Assembly (NCBI GenBank): GCA_964634815.1
Contig: CAZWMD010000054.1
Span: 1 to 28,897, forward strand
Direction of reading: 5' to 3'
Origin: JALZVT01 sp964634815
Lineage (GTDB): Bacteria > Pseudomonadota > Gammaproteobacteria > Pseudomonadales > Azotimanducaceae
DNA length: 28,897 nucleotides
Part shown: in pieces, positions 1 to 6,665 of the stretch
Numbering within the stretch: the first letter of the stretch is position 1
Layout: every line of letters starts with the position of its first letter
The notes under the pieces: generated by a model
What the model saw: only the letters and a program-made list of their open reading frames with translations
What the model was told of the DNA's origin: nothing
The model's database searches: none
Position numbers and translations under genes: made by a program

Positions 1-4
1 GCCA

Positions 5-961
5 ATGAATGAGGCTACCGCTTGGCTGCAGCAGCATGCCAACTGGCCTTTGGTGCATGACTTTTTTTCGGATGTTGGGGGCCCCCTCGGCTGGTGGCTG
101 TTGCTGCAGTTTGTTGTGCTGTTGGTCGGCACTCAGCGCGGGCTTCGACTGGCCTGGTTTGTTTGGGTAGCGGGGCTAACCAATACCTGGCTGAAATGGA
201 TCTGGGCCGACCCCAGGCCTTATTGGATCGATGACTCTGTCTCGGCAATACGTGCAAGCCAGGGTTTTGGCATGCCATCGGGACACGCCCAGGGTGCCAT
301 GTCAGTTTGGCTGGGCTTGTGGCTCGCTCTTGATAAGCACCGCACCAGATTGTTGTTGGCCCTTGTTGTGACCTTTGTGATTTTCACCGGGGTGTCGCGG
401 GTCTACTACGGAGTGCACTCGGTTGCCCAGGTTCTTGTTGGTTTTGGTTTTGGGCTGGCCTTGACGCTGGTAGTGGCCTGGCTGTTGCCGCGGCTGGAGG
501 CCTGGTTGCGGCCACAAGGTCTGAGTTTTCGCGCGCTCTTTGCGTTGGGTGTCGTTGGCCTTGCGGCGCTTCTGTCATGGCTTGTGTACCTGCTGCGTGC
601 GGACTTTGTGGCACCGCAGGTTTGGCGGGAACGGTTTGAAGCGACACAGATTCAACTCGGACACACAGGTGAGCTTGGTGATATGGGGCTGACTCACGAC
701 GGTTCTGTGTTACTGGTTGCAATACTTGCCGGGTATGCCCTGCTTGCTCTGGTGGCCTCAGAGCGCGGCCATCGGGTTGCGCTCACTGTGGGGAGCAGGG
801 TGAACTGCATACTGGTTGCGATAGTCATCAACTGCGCGGTGTTAGCCCTGTTACAGCAGTTGAATGCGGGTGTCGGAGCGGCAGCGGTCTGGTTACTGCT
901 GCAGCCGCTTGTCGGGCTGTGGCTGCCACTGCATCTGTTTGGTCAGCGTTCCATTGACTGA
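5..961 (+). CDS. PAP2-superfamily phosphatase-like integral membrane protein
   Basis: 318 residues, very hydrophobic, with several membrane segments. The PAP2 (type 2 phosphatidic acid phosphatase) signature is visible: motif 1 as K64-x6-R71-P72, motif 2 as P91-S-G-H94, and motif 3 as S131-R132 with H138. These enzymes dephosphorylate lipid phosphates or pyrophosphates such as phosphatidate, PGP or undecaprenyl-PP at the membrane. Motif 3 normally ends HxxxD, but here the Asp position is Q142 (H-S-V-A-Q), so the charge-relay partner of the nucleophilic His is changed. After the catalytic core a C-terminal half of about 150 residues carries further predicted membrane segments. The ATG lies four bases from the window edge, so its ribosome binding site cannot be judged and an upstream start is possible. 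The next gene overlaps its stop codon, which suggests co-transcription. Substrate unknown. Confidence 0.8.
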   Translation: MNEATAWLQQHANWPLVHDFFSDVGGPLGWWLLLQFVVLLVGTQRGLRLAWFVWVAGLTNTWLKWIWADPRPYWIDDSVSAIRASQGFGMPSGHAQGAMSVWLGLWLALDKHRTRLLLALVVTFVIFTGVSRVYYGVHSVAQVLVGFGFGLALTLVVAWLLPRLEAWLRPQGLSFRALFALGVVGLAALLSWLVYLLRADFVAPQVWRERFEATQIQLGHTGELGDMGLTHDGSVLLVAILAGYALLALVASERGHRVALTVGSRVNCILVAIVINCAVLALLQQLNAGVGAAAVWLLLQPLVGLWLPLHLFGQRSID

Positions 962-1928
962 CCCGACCCAACCCGGCATACATCTTGGCCTTACTCCCTG
1001 GAGTATGAAGTCGGATACGCTGGCTGAGCAGGCCCGATTGGCAGAGGATTTTGGATACGATTCGATCTGGCTACCCGAAAACCACTTTTCGGGTCTGGCG
1101 GCGGTGCCTGATCCACTGATGTTGCTGGCCTCGATGGCAGGTACCACCAGCAAGATCGCTCTGGGCACTACGTCGTACTTACTGCCGCTACGTCATCCTT
1201 TGCAGGCGGCTGAACAGGTGGCGGTACTGGATCAGCTTTCCAATGGCCGACTCATACTCGGTTTGGGTCGAGGCTATCAGGCGCCAACCTATGCCGCGTT
1301 TGGAATTGCCATGCGGCAAAAGCGGGCGATTTTTGCTCAGTCGCTTGCCGTGATGCGTCGAGCCTGGGCTGGTGAGGAACTGCAGATGTTGGAAGGAGCT
1401 ACTCCGGTGACTCTTGCGCCACTGCCGGTACAGCGTCCGCACCCACCGTTATGGGTGGCCGCCTTTGGACCAAAGGCGCTTGCCCAGGTGGGCGGCCTCG
1501 GTCTCCCGTATCTCGCCTCTCCAGTGGAATCTCGTCAGGATCTTGCGAACAACCTGCGAACACTGCGTGAGGCTTGTGATGCAGCCGGTCAGCCAATTCC
1601 ACGATCGGTGCCCGTTATGCGTACCCTTTTTATGTCCGAAGATGCCGCGCAGTTAAAAGCGGCGCGACAAGAACTCGCAAAATCCATGAAGCAGATGGCT
1701 GGGGCGGGTCCTGCTCACCTTGCAAAGGCGGCACTTGCTGATGTGGAAGATGTTGCCATTGTGGGTACACCCAAAGAGGTCCGTGATCAGGTCGCTCAAT
1801 ACCGTGATGAGCTGGGTATGACCCACCTGATTGCCACTCGTTTGCGCTTCAGTGGCAAGGGCGGCATAAATAACGAAGCGTTGCAGTTGAGCGCACAGCA
1901 ATTACCGGAAATACTGGCAGGGCTTTGA
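954..1928 (+). CDS. LLM-class (luciferase-like) flavin-dependent oxidoreductase
   Basis: The protein resembles the bacterial luciferase-like monooxygenase superfamily: an N-terminal IHLGLTPW strand, then ARLAEDFGYDSIWLPENHF, LGTTSYLLPLRHPLQAAEQVAVLDQLSNGR and GLGRGY, all typical of the TIM-barrel core that binds FMN or F420. Such enzymes oxidise organic substrates with reduced flavin; the substrate cannot be read from the sequence. The reading frame is open back to an ATG at 864, but that start would add about 30 Cys-rich residues unlike the family and overlap the PAP2 gene by about 100 bp. I prefer the TTG at 954, which gives 324 residues starting just before the first barrel strand and an 8-bp overlap with the PAP2 stop. 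The ribosome binding site is weak, consistent with translational coupling. A hydroxyacid dehydrogenase follows 22 bp downstream. Confidence 0.82.
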   Translation: MTDPTQPGIHLGLTPWSMKSDTLAEQARLAEDFGYDSIWLPENHFSGLAAVPDPLMLLASMAGTTSKIALGTTSYLLPLRHPLQAAEQVAVLDQLSNGRLILGLGRGYQAPTYAAFGIAMRQKRAIFAQSLAVMRRAWAGEELQMLEGATPVTLAPLPVQRPHPPLWVAAFGPKALAQVGGLGLPYLASPVESRQDLANNLRTLREACDAAGQPIPRSVPVMRTLFMSEDAAQLKAARQELAKSMKQMAGAGPAHLAKAALADVEDVAIVGTPKEVRDQVAQYRDELGMTHLIATRLRFSGKGGINNEALQLSAQQLPEILAGL

Positions 1929-1950
1929 TAGAGAGTTAAGGAGGGGGCTC

Positions 1951-2599
1951 GTGGGATACAAAATACTTTGGCCAATTATGCGGTGGGCGGATGATCGGCA
2001 AATTGAGCTGGACGCCGTTGGCGATAAACATGAGGCTATTTTTGCCAACCGCTTTGCTGAGGTTACCGATGAGCAGTGGGCGCAGTGCGATGTTGTGGTC
2101 GCAACACCAGACATTCCGGCCGAGTTCAGAGCCAAGCTCAAGAAATGCCGCATTTTCATTACGCCAAAGGTGGGCTTTGACAACATAGACCTCGCTGCCT
2201 GGGGCGAAATGGGCATACCGGTCAGTAACGTTCCTGATTACGGGACCATGGAGGTGGCTGACCACGCCATAGCGCTCATGATGTCATTGATGAAAGGCAT
2301 CACCTTTCATACCCGCGAACTCAAGAAAGANNNNNNNNNNNNNNNNNNNNNNNNNNNNNNNNNNNNNNNNNNNNNNNNNNNNNNNNNNNNNNNNNNNNNN
2401 NNNNNNNNNNNNNNNNNNNNNNNNNNNNNNCAACGATGAAGAGTGGATCGCAGATCGCTTGCTCATCACGCCCCACTCGGCTTTTTATACCCCGGAGAGT
2501 ATGCGGGACATGCGCGCCAAAGGTGTCCATGTCGCTATTGAATATCTGGATGGTGGCCGCCTACAAAACTGTGTGAACAGCGACTTTCTGAAAACCTGA
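1951..2599 (+). CDS. D-isomer-specific 2-hydroxyacid dehydrogenase (interrupted by assembly gap)
   Basis: Starts at GTG 1951, with a strong Shine-Dalgarno sequence (AAGGAGG, 1938-1944). The first 126 residues contain the catalytic-domain signature of D-2-hydroxyacid dehydrogenases (VGFDNIDLAAWGEMGIPVSN, then VADHAIALMMSLMKG). After the N-run, the C-terminal part reads LLITPHSAFYTPESM, which contains the catalytic His, and ends with TGA at 2597-2599. The Rossmann NAD-binding GxGxxG segment is absent because it falls in the gap. The two visible pieces add to about 182 residues, against roughly 310-330 for the family, so about 100 or more residues are missing, far more than 100 Ns can hold. The two parts are also in different frames across exactly 100 Ns. 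These enzymes reduce 2-oxoacids to D-2-hydroxyacids with NAD(P)H; the specific substrate is unknown. Probably co-transcribed with the two genes upstream. Confidence 0.85.
2331..2430. other. Assembly gap (100 N)
   Basis: A run of 100 N sits inside the hydroxyacid dehydrogenase gene. The flanking coding pieces join in frame only if the true gap length is a multiple of three. With the family length as a guide, it is likely around 400 bp, so 100 appears to be a placeholder length. Confidence 0.97.
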
Positions 2600-2602
2600 G
2601 AA

Positions 2603-3382
2603 CTAACTGGTTTCGAGCGGAATTTGCAGCGTGCGTCGCAACCAGCCCGTGAGCAGATAGAACGGAATGGTATCAAGCAGAGCGACGACCAACTTGAACA
2701 GGTAGTTGCTGAACATCAGTACCAAGAGCGCCCCAATGGTGGTGTTGCCGGCGAGATAGACTGCGCCAAAGGTGACAGCAATTACCATAAATGAATCGAC
2801 CATTTGACTGATGAGAGTCGAAAAATTGTTGCGCAACCAAAGATGCTTACCGTTTGTGAGTTTCTTGAAGAAGTGAAATAACTGAACATCGCAGAATTGG
2901 GCCGCGATGTAGGCGAGCATAGAGGCCATTACCGCGCCAGATGTGCACACATACATGAGTTCGAACAGCTCGACCGTTCCGGAAAGCGTTGCTCCGCTGG
3001 GCGTGCCAACTTCCTCGGCAAGCTGCAGTACTTCCCAGGGCGCCCGCTCCGCACCAGCGGGAAGGTTATTGCCAAGCCACATCACGCCGATTATGAAAAT
3101 GTTTAGTCCTAACCCCACCCATACCAGGAAGTTAGCTCTGGCGCGGCCATATATCTCTGAAATCAGATCGGTGCACAGGAAGGTCAGCGGGTAGGGCAGG
3201 ACACCGACAGCAAGCGACAAGGGACCTAGCTGTATGAACCGGGTGATGCCTATGATGTTCAACATTGTCATGGCGCACAGAAAGGTACCCGCCAGTACCA
3301 AAAAGACTTGCTCGCGGCGTTCGCGTAGCTCGGGGCTGACTTCTTCGCTTAGACGTTGCTCGTGTATCACCTGATCGCTCAC
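2603..3382 (-). CDS. yhhQ: VUT-family (YhhQ-like) queuosine-precursor transporter
   Basis: 259 residues with about six hydrophobic segments and the features of the Vut_1/YhhQ family, including the segment VLPYPLTFLCTDLISEIYGR in the first third and a late FSNYLFKLVVALLDTIPFY segment. E. coli YhhQ imports the 7-deazaguanine precursors preQ0/preQ1 for tRNA queuosine. Start is GTG with AGGAG about 8 nt upstream. It is the last gene of a five-gene minus-strand unit, 18 bp after an SDR gene and close to a QueD/PTPS-family gene, so context supports transport of a deazapurine- or pterin-like heterocycle. Family assignment is firm; the substrate in this organism is inferred and could differ from preQ0/preQ1. 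The gene converges on the hydroxyacid dehydrogenase, with 3 bp between their ends and no visible terminator. Confidence 0.87.
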   Translation of the reverse strand: MSDQVIHEQRLSEEVSPELRERREQVFLVLAGTFLCAMTMLNIIGITRFIQLGPLSLAVGVLPYPLTFLCTDLISEIYGRARANFLVWVGLGLNIFIIGVMWLGNNLPAGAERAPWEVLQLAEEVGTPSGATLSGTVELFELMYVCTSGAVMASMLAYIAAQFCDVQLFHFFKKLTNGKHLWLRNNFSTLISQMVDSFMVIAVTFGAVYLAGNTTIGALLVLMFSNYLFKLVVALLDTIPFYLLTGWLRRTLQIPLETS

Positions 3383-3400
3383 GCTGCTGGCTCCTGTTAC

Positions 3401-4096
3401 TTACGCCTCTACCTGGCCAAGGTTTGCGTGGATAGTTGCGCCGTTGAGCACAGGGTTTGAGGCCGCAAACAGTACAGTTGAAGCGATTTCATCGGGCTCG
3501 ATAAGTCGTTTGAAGGCGGACATACCGGCAACAAAATCCATCGACTCTTCGCCAACATGATCACGGAGCATTTGCGTATCGGTGAAGCCAGGGCAAACGC
3601 AAGCAGTATGTATTTTACCGCCCGCGAGATCCTGGCAAGTACTACGCATCATACCGATGGTAGCGTGTTTGCTGGTTACATAGCTGAAGCTATTGGGTAC
3701 TGCTTTTTCACTCAAGGTAGACCCAATGTAGATGATGCTTGAGGATGTTTGCATGTGCGGTATGCACAGGGTGTTCAGAGTGTTTGGGGCAATCAGATTC
3801 ACTTCGTAAATACGTCGTAGTTCTGCGCTATCTGTAGTTCCGACAGCATCGTTGGTTAGCACGGATGCATTATGAACCAGACATATTTGTTCAGCGTCAG
3901 CCAATTCGGGGGTGATGTCTTTAGCCACATCATCAACAAAACCGGCACTTGAGAGATCACAGGCCAGTGATCGGACCGCGCTGTTTGGGCATGCCCGACG
4001 AGAAAGGTTGATGACTCGATAGCCGTTATCCAAAAAGGTTTCCGCGCACGCCAGTCCTATGCCTGAGCTTGCACCGGTAATCAGAAGAAGTTTCAA
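3401..4096 (-). CDS. Short-chain dehydrogenase/reductase (catalytically intact)
   Basis: 231 residues, a classical SDR. The cofactor motif TGASSGIG is at residues 7-14, the pair R33-R34 after the second strand suggests NADP(H), C46-D47-L48 contacts the adenine, and H75-N-A-S replaces NNAG. The catalytic set is complete: N100, S126, Y139 and K143. It starts at TTG 4096, with AAGGA about 8 nt upstream, two bases after the stop of the QueD/PTPS-like gene, so the two are almost certainly translationally coupled. Sepiapterin reductase and pteridine reductase are SDRs that act after PTPS enzymes elsewhere, so a role in reducing a pterin-like product is an attractive inference, but nothing in the sequence proves it. 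The transporter gene follows 18 bp downstream. Confidence 0.88.
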   Translation of the reverse strand: MKLLLITGASSGIGLACAETFLDNGYRVINLSRRACPNSAVRSLACDLSSAGFVDDVAKDITPELADAEQICLVHNASVLTNDAVGTTDSAELRRIYEVNLIAPNTLNTLCIPHMQTSSSIIYIGSTLSEKAVPNSFSYVTSKHATIGMMRSTCQDLAGGKIHTACVCPGFTDTQMLRDHVGEESMDFVAGMSAFKRLIEPDEIASTVLFAASNPVLNGATIHANLGQVEA

Positions 4097-4098
4097 AG

Positions 4099-4671
4099 TC
4101 AGATTTCCTTTTTTTCGCCAGGGTTTGTGCCTGGAGTCGGGTCTGGCTGGTGGGACGACCAGTCAGAGCGAGCCCACTGATCGTTTCCGGAAGCAACCCG
4201 AACAAGCAGGTGTTTGATTGGCAGAGCCTTCACCGCTGGTTCGTCGAGGAGTTGCTCAAGAGCCCAGCCTGCAAGTTCTTCCACGGTGATGTTGCGCACT
4301 GGAAGCACTGTCACATCTCTGGGTAGAAATGGAATGCGCTCGCCATTGAACAGTGCAAACACCATGGCCTCTGTTTGTTCGACTTGCAGCCAGGGAGATA
4401 ATCCTGGAAGGAGCATTTGCTCATCAATGTCTGCACAAAGCGATTTGAGCGCCGTTTTCAGAATGTTGTAGTCGAAACACAGCCCGGTGTCGTCGACCTC
4501 TGCGGTAGCCTCACAGCCGATTTGAAAATTGTGGCCATGCAAATTTTCGCGGTCGGTTGATGAAAACAAGGTGAAGTGCGCACATGAAAAGTGCAGGTAC
4601 TCCTTGTGAATTTCGATGGTGGTTATGGCGTTGTTGGGTGATCGCTGAGTATCGATATCGGGACTAGTCAT
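4099..4671 (-). CDS. Divergent 6-carboxytetrahydropterin/6-pyruvoyltetrahydropterin synthase family protein (COG0720)
   Basis: 190 residues; E. coli QueD has about 120. The zinc site is conserved: H32 in SCAHF, and H45 and H47 in LHGHNF. QueD has CxxxHGH with a catalytic Cys. Here the Cys position is R41 and the motif reads E42-N-L-HGH, i.e. ExxHGH, the pattern associated with PTPS-III proteins that can replace FolB in folate synthesis. The Asp-His of QueD appears as D83-E84, the pterin-anchoring Glu position near the C-terminus reads A160-S161-G-N, and there is an insertion of about 35 residues around 91-127. The fold call is therefore secure, but the reaction is not. The ATG start has only a distant GAGG. 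Flanked in the same operon by two SDR-fold genes and a queuosine-precursor-type transporter. Confidence 0.82.
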   Translation of the reverse strand: MTSPDIDTQRSPNNAITTIEIHKEYLHFSCAHFTLFSSTDRENLHGHNFQIGCEATAEVDDTGLCFDYNILKTALKSLCADIDEQMLLPGLSPWLQVEQTEAMVFALFNGERIPFLPRDVTVLPVRNITVEELAGWALEQLLDEPAVKALPIKHLLVRVASGNDQWARSDWSSHQPDPTPGTNPGEKKEI

Positions 4672-4711
4672 GTGTCTATGCTACCTCATGTCATGGCGTG
4701 GTGAACGCTCA

Positions 4712-5491
4712 TTACCAGTTTTCGACATAGGGGCGCAGTATCACCTCGAATGTCCAGGTTGAACGATGTTGCCTATGGAGCTGCAGGTAGGTCTCGGCGA
4801 TGTAATCCGGGTCAGCCATATTGTCGTCTACCGTTTCACCGGCCAGCCAGTGCTTGCGGCTGCCGTCTTCCTGGGTCCAGCCAATGGCTGCGTCTATGGG
4901 CACATGAGCGACATGAATGCCCTGGGGCATCAGTTCCCTTGCCATACTCTCGGCCAGTCCCTTTTTGCCATGTGAGGCAAGCGCAAATGCGCCACTTTTT
5001 GGGTAGCCCTTAAATGCAGCGCTCGCGTTGGTATAGATGATGCTGCCGCGCTTGCCTTGGGTATCAGGTGTACGTTTGAGCATAGATCTCGCGGCTTGTT
5101 GACCGACAAGAAAAGCGCTGTACGCGGAGTTTTTCACCGTACTCAATGCAATTTCCGGGTCAGCTTCTGTGATTGATTTGCGGAAGATATCAGGACTGCG
5201 GCCATCGATATTGTGGACAACCAACGTTGGTTCACCAAGGCGTTCGGCGACCTCACGGAAGAGTTGATCCACCGCTTTGGCATCAGAGGCGTCACAGGCC
5301 AGGCACTCGACGTTGTACTGCTCTGCGAGGCTTTGTAGCGCGGGCTTGTCGGGGTTCCGCGCTGCTACGGCGACCTTCATGCCTTCCTGGGAAAACAGCC
5401 GAGCACAACTTGCGCTGATACCTGGTCCACCGCCGATGATAAGTGCAACCTCAGTTTTGAGTTCAGCGGTGTCTACATTTTCAGCGGTCAT
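4712..5491 (-). CDS. SDR-fold protein lacking the catalytic Tyr and Lys
   Basis: 259 residues with a recognisable SDR Rossmann fold. The dinucleotide loop reads GGGPGIS (residues 20-26), R45 suggests NADP(H), and D67 is the adenine-binding Asp. The segment aligned with the canonical YxxxK runs F169-A-L-A-S173 followed by HGKKGLAESMAREL, which matches the family helix residue for residue. Catalytic Tyr is therefore Phe and catalytic Lys is Ser; HNIDGR replaces NNAG. Standard hydride-transfer chemistry is unlikely unless other residues substitute, so it may act as a binding or partner protein or use different chemistry. Its ATG overlaps the stop of the CULT gene by 4 bp (ATGA), so the two are translationally coupled. 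The QueD/PTPS-like gene starts 40 bp downstream. Confidence 0.8.
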   Translation of the reverse strand: MTAENVDTAELKTEVALIIGGGPGISASCARLFSQEGMKVAVAARNPDKPALQSLAEQYNVECLACDASDAKAVDQLFREVAERLGEPTLVVHNIDGRSPDIFRKSITEADPEIALSTVKNSAYSAFLVGQQAARSMLKRTPDTQGKRGSIIYTNASAAFKGYPKSGAFALASHGKKGLAESMARELMPQGIHVAHVPIDAAIGWTQEDGSRKHWLAGETVDDNMADPDYIAETYLQLHRQHRSTWTFEVILRPYVENW

Positions 5492-5907
5492 GATTTTCGT
5501 TCCTCATCGATTTGAATACGTTCGGCAATCAGGCCGTAGAAATGCTCAGGTGAGATGGCCTGGGTGGTTTCGAACAGCCAGCCAAGGTGCGCCTCGCAGC
5601 CTGTACAGGTAGCAAACCGCCAGGTGTAACCTGGGAACCAGCTATCCGCTCCCGTGGGTTGTCCCGAGATCGTGCAGCCCAGAGCTTGTCGATAGCAACA
5701 TACGTCAAAATCAATGCCATAAGGGTTTGTGCAAAAATGTTGATGATGGCCGGATACCTTGATCGCATCACCAGCGCGCGCCAGAAGGTGGCTGCAGCGT
5801 ATGCAGTACACAAACTTATTGTCAGGCGCTGCTTCCTTGTCCAGTAGCGATCTGAGAGTCGGGTGCAGTGCTTGACGGTCTTTATCTATCACGTCCACCA
5901 TAGCCAC
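5488..5907 (-). CDS. Single-domain CULT protein (bacterial cereblon thalidomide-binding-domain homologue)
   Basis: 139 residues that match the CULT domain, the beta-tent ligand-binding domain of eukaryotic cereblon, also known as stand-alone bacterial proteins such as that of Magnetospirillum. Two zinc-binding pairs are visible, C35-x2-C38 and C101-x2-C104. The signature between them contains GHHQHFCTNPYGIDFDVCCY, an A-x-GC-x3-G-x-P turn and SWFPGYTWRFA, and after the second Cys pair comes HLGWLF. W90, W96 and W110 correspond to the three-Trp cage that holds cyclic imides, with F112 near the fourth aromatic position. No Lon or DDB1-binding region is present. Start is given as GTG 5907; an ATG at 5901 in the same frame is equally possible, and no clear ribosome binding site is seen. 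First gene of a five-gene unit, overlapping the next start by 4 bp and divergent from a glycosylase-like gene 23 bp away. Cellular role unknown. Confidence 0.88.
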   Translation of the reverse strand: MAMVDVIDKDRQALHPTLRSLLDKEAAPDNKFVYCIRCSHLLARAGDAIKVSGHHQHFCTNPYGIDFDVCCYRQALGCTISGQPTGADSWFPGYTWRFATCTGCEAHLGWLFETTQAISPEHFYGLIAERIQIDEERKS

Positions 5908-5930
5908 AGTCTAACGCGAGGTGTGAATTC

Positions 5931-6617
5931 ATGGCCAAGGGGTCGAGTCAATTTGATGCGATCTATGAGCGAGCGGCGCAGCGCAAGGGCGGCAGCGAGG
6001 CGCTCGAGGCAATGCTATCCAAGCCCAGGTCGCCGCGCGGGCTCAAGCGAATCACTGATGACCGGTATTTGTCGGAAATGACGGCTTGCGTGTTTCGAAG
6101 TGGATTTGTGTGGCGGATCATCGAAAACAAGTGGCCGGCGTTTGAAGAGGTGTTTCATGAGTTCGACACCATGGCTTGTGCGATGCTTGGTGATGAAGAG
6201 CTTGAACATATCACCCAGGATGCCCGCATTGTTCGGCATGCCAAAAAGATCACTGCCGTACGCAACAACGCGTTGTTTATTCGCGAGATTAAAGACCAGC
6301 ATGGCAGTTTTGGGAGCTGGATTGCCGATTGGCCAGTCACAGATATTGTTGGTCTGTGGGCTGAAATGAAAAAACGCGGTGACCGGCTAGGAGGCCAAAC
6401 AGGTCGCTACTTTTTGCGTTTTATGGGTAAAGATACGCCGGTACTATCGCGCGATGTTGTTCGTGCCCTGATAGACGCAGGCGTTGTAGAAAAGGAACCC
6501 ACCAGCAAAAAAGCCCTGAATCAAATGCAGCTTGCGATGAACGATTGGATGGAAGCGAGCGGCCGTTCGCTGACGGAGATTTCGCGAATTTTAGCGTTTT
6601 CTACGGGCGATAACTGA
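5931..6617 (+). CDS. DNA-3-methyladenine glycosylase I (Tag)-like HhH-GPD protein
   Basis: 228 residues. The region GFVWRIIENKWPAFEEVFHEFD, then ITQDARIVRHAKKITAVRNNA, matches the Tag fold, a helix-hairpin-helix glycosylase that flips out and excises N3-methyladenine from DNA. Several Tag hallmarks are missing: the Glu equivalent to E. coli E38 aligns with C53, and the Cys/His residues of the zinc snap are not seen at either end. A later LGGQTGRY hairpin followed by SRDVVRA (D175) resembles the HhH-Asp arrangement of AlkA/EndoIII-type enzymes. The substrate may therefore not be 3-methyladenine. ATG start with GAGGTG upstream. It is divergent from the CULT gene with only 23 bp between starts, so both promoters must extend into coding sequence and the two genes may be co-regulated. 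Confidence 0.75.
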   Translation: MAKGSSQFDAIYERAAQRKGGSEALEAMLSKPRSPRGLKRITDDRYLSEMTACVFRSGFVWRIIENKWPAFEEVFHEFDTMACAMLGDEELEHITQDARIVRHAKKITAVRNNALFIREIKDQHGSFGSWIADWPVTDIVGLWAEMKKRGDRLGGQTGRYFLRFMGKDTPVLSRDVVRALIDAGVVEKEPTSKKALNQMQLAMNDWMEASGRSLTEISRILAFSTGDN

Positions 6618-6635
6618 GCTAGTGGTTCGGTCTGG

Positions 6636-6665
6636 CCTGTACTCCCTTAGCCTGTACTCCCTTAG
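6636..6665. repeat. Tandem 15-bp direct repeat (two exact copies plus a degraded third)
   Basis: CCTGTACTCCCTTAG occurs exactly at 6636-6650 and 6651-6665, followed by a diverged copy (CCCGTACTTTCC) from 6666. The repeat covers the stop codon of the minus-strand membrane-protein gene. It looks like a local slippage duplication in the convergent intergenic gap; no function is evident. Confidence 0.85.

Noticed and set aside
864..953. Earlier ATG start for the LLM oxidoreductase
   Set aside because: It would add a Cys/Ser-rich stretch unlike the family and overlap the PAP2 gene by about 100 bp; TTG 954 fits the family start better.
4099..4671. Simple annotation as QueD
   Set aside because: The catalytic Cys, the His and the anchoring Glu do not align; only the zinc site and fold are kept, so no gene symbol is given.
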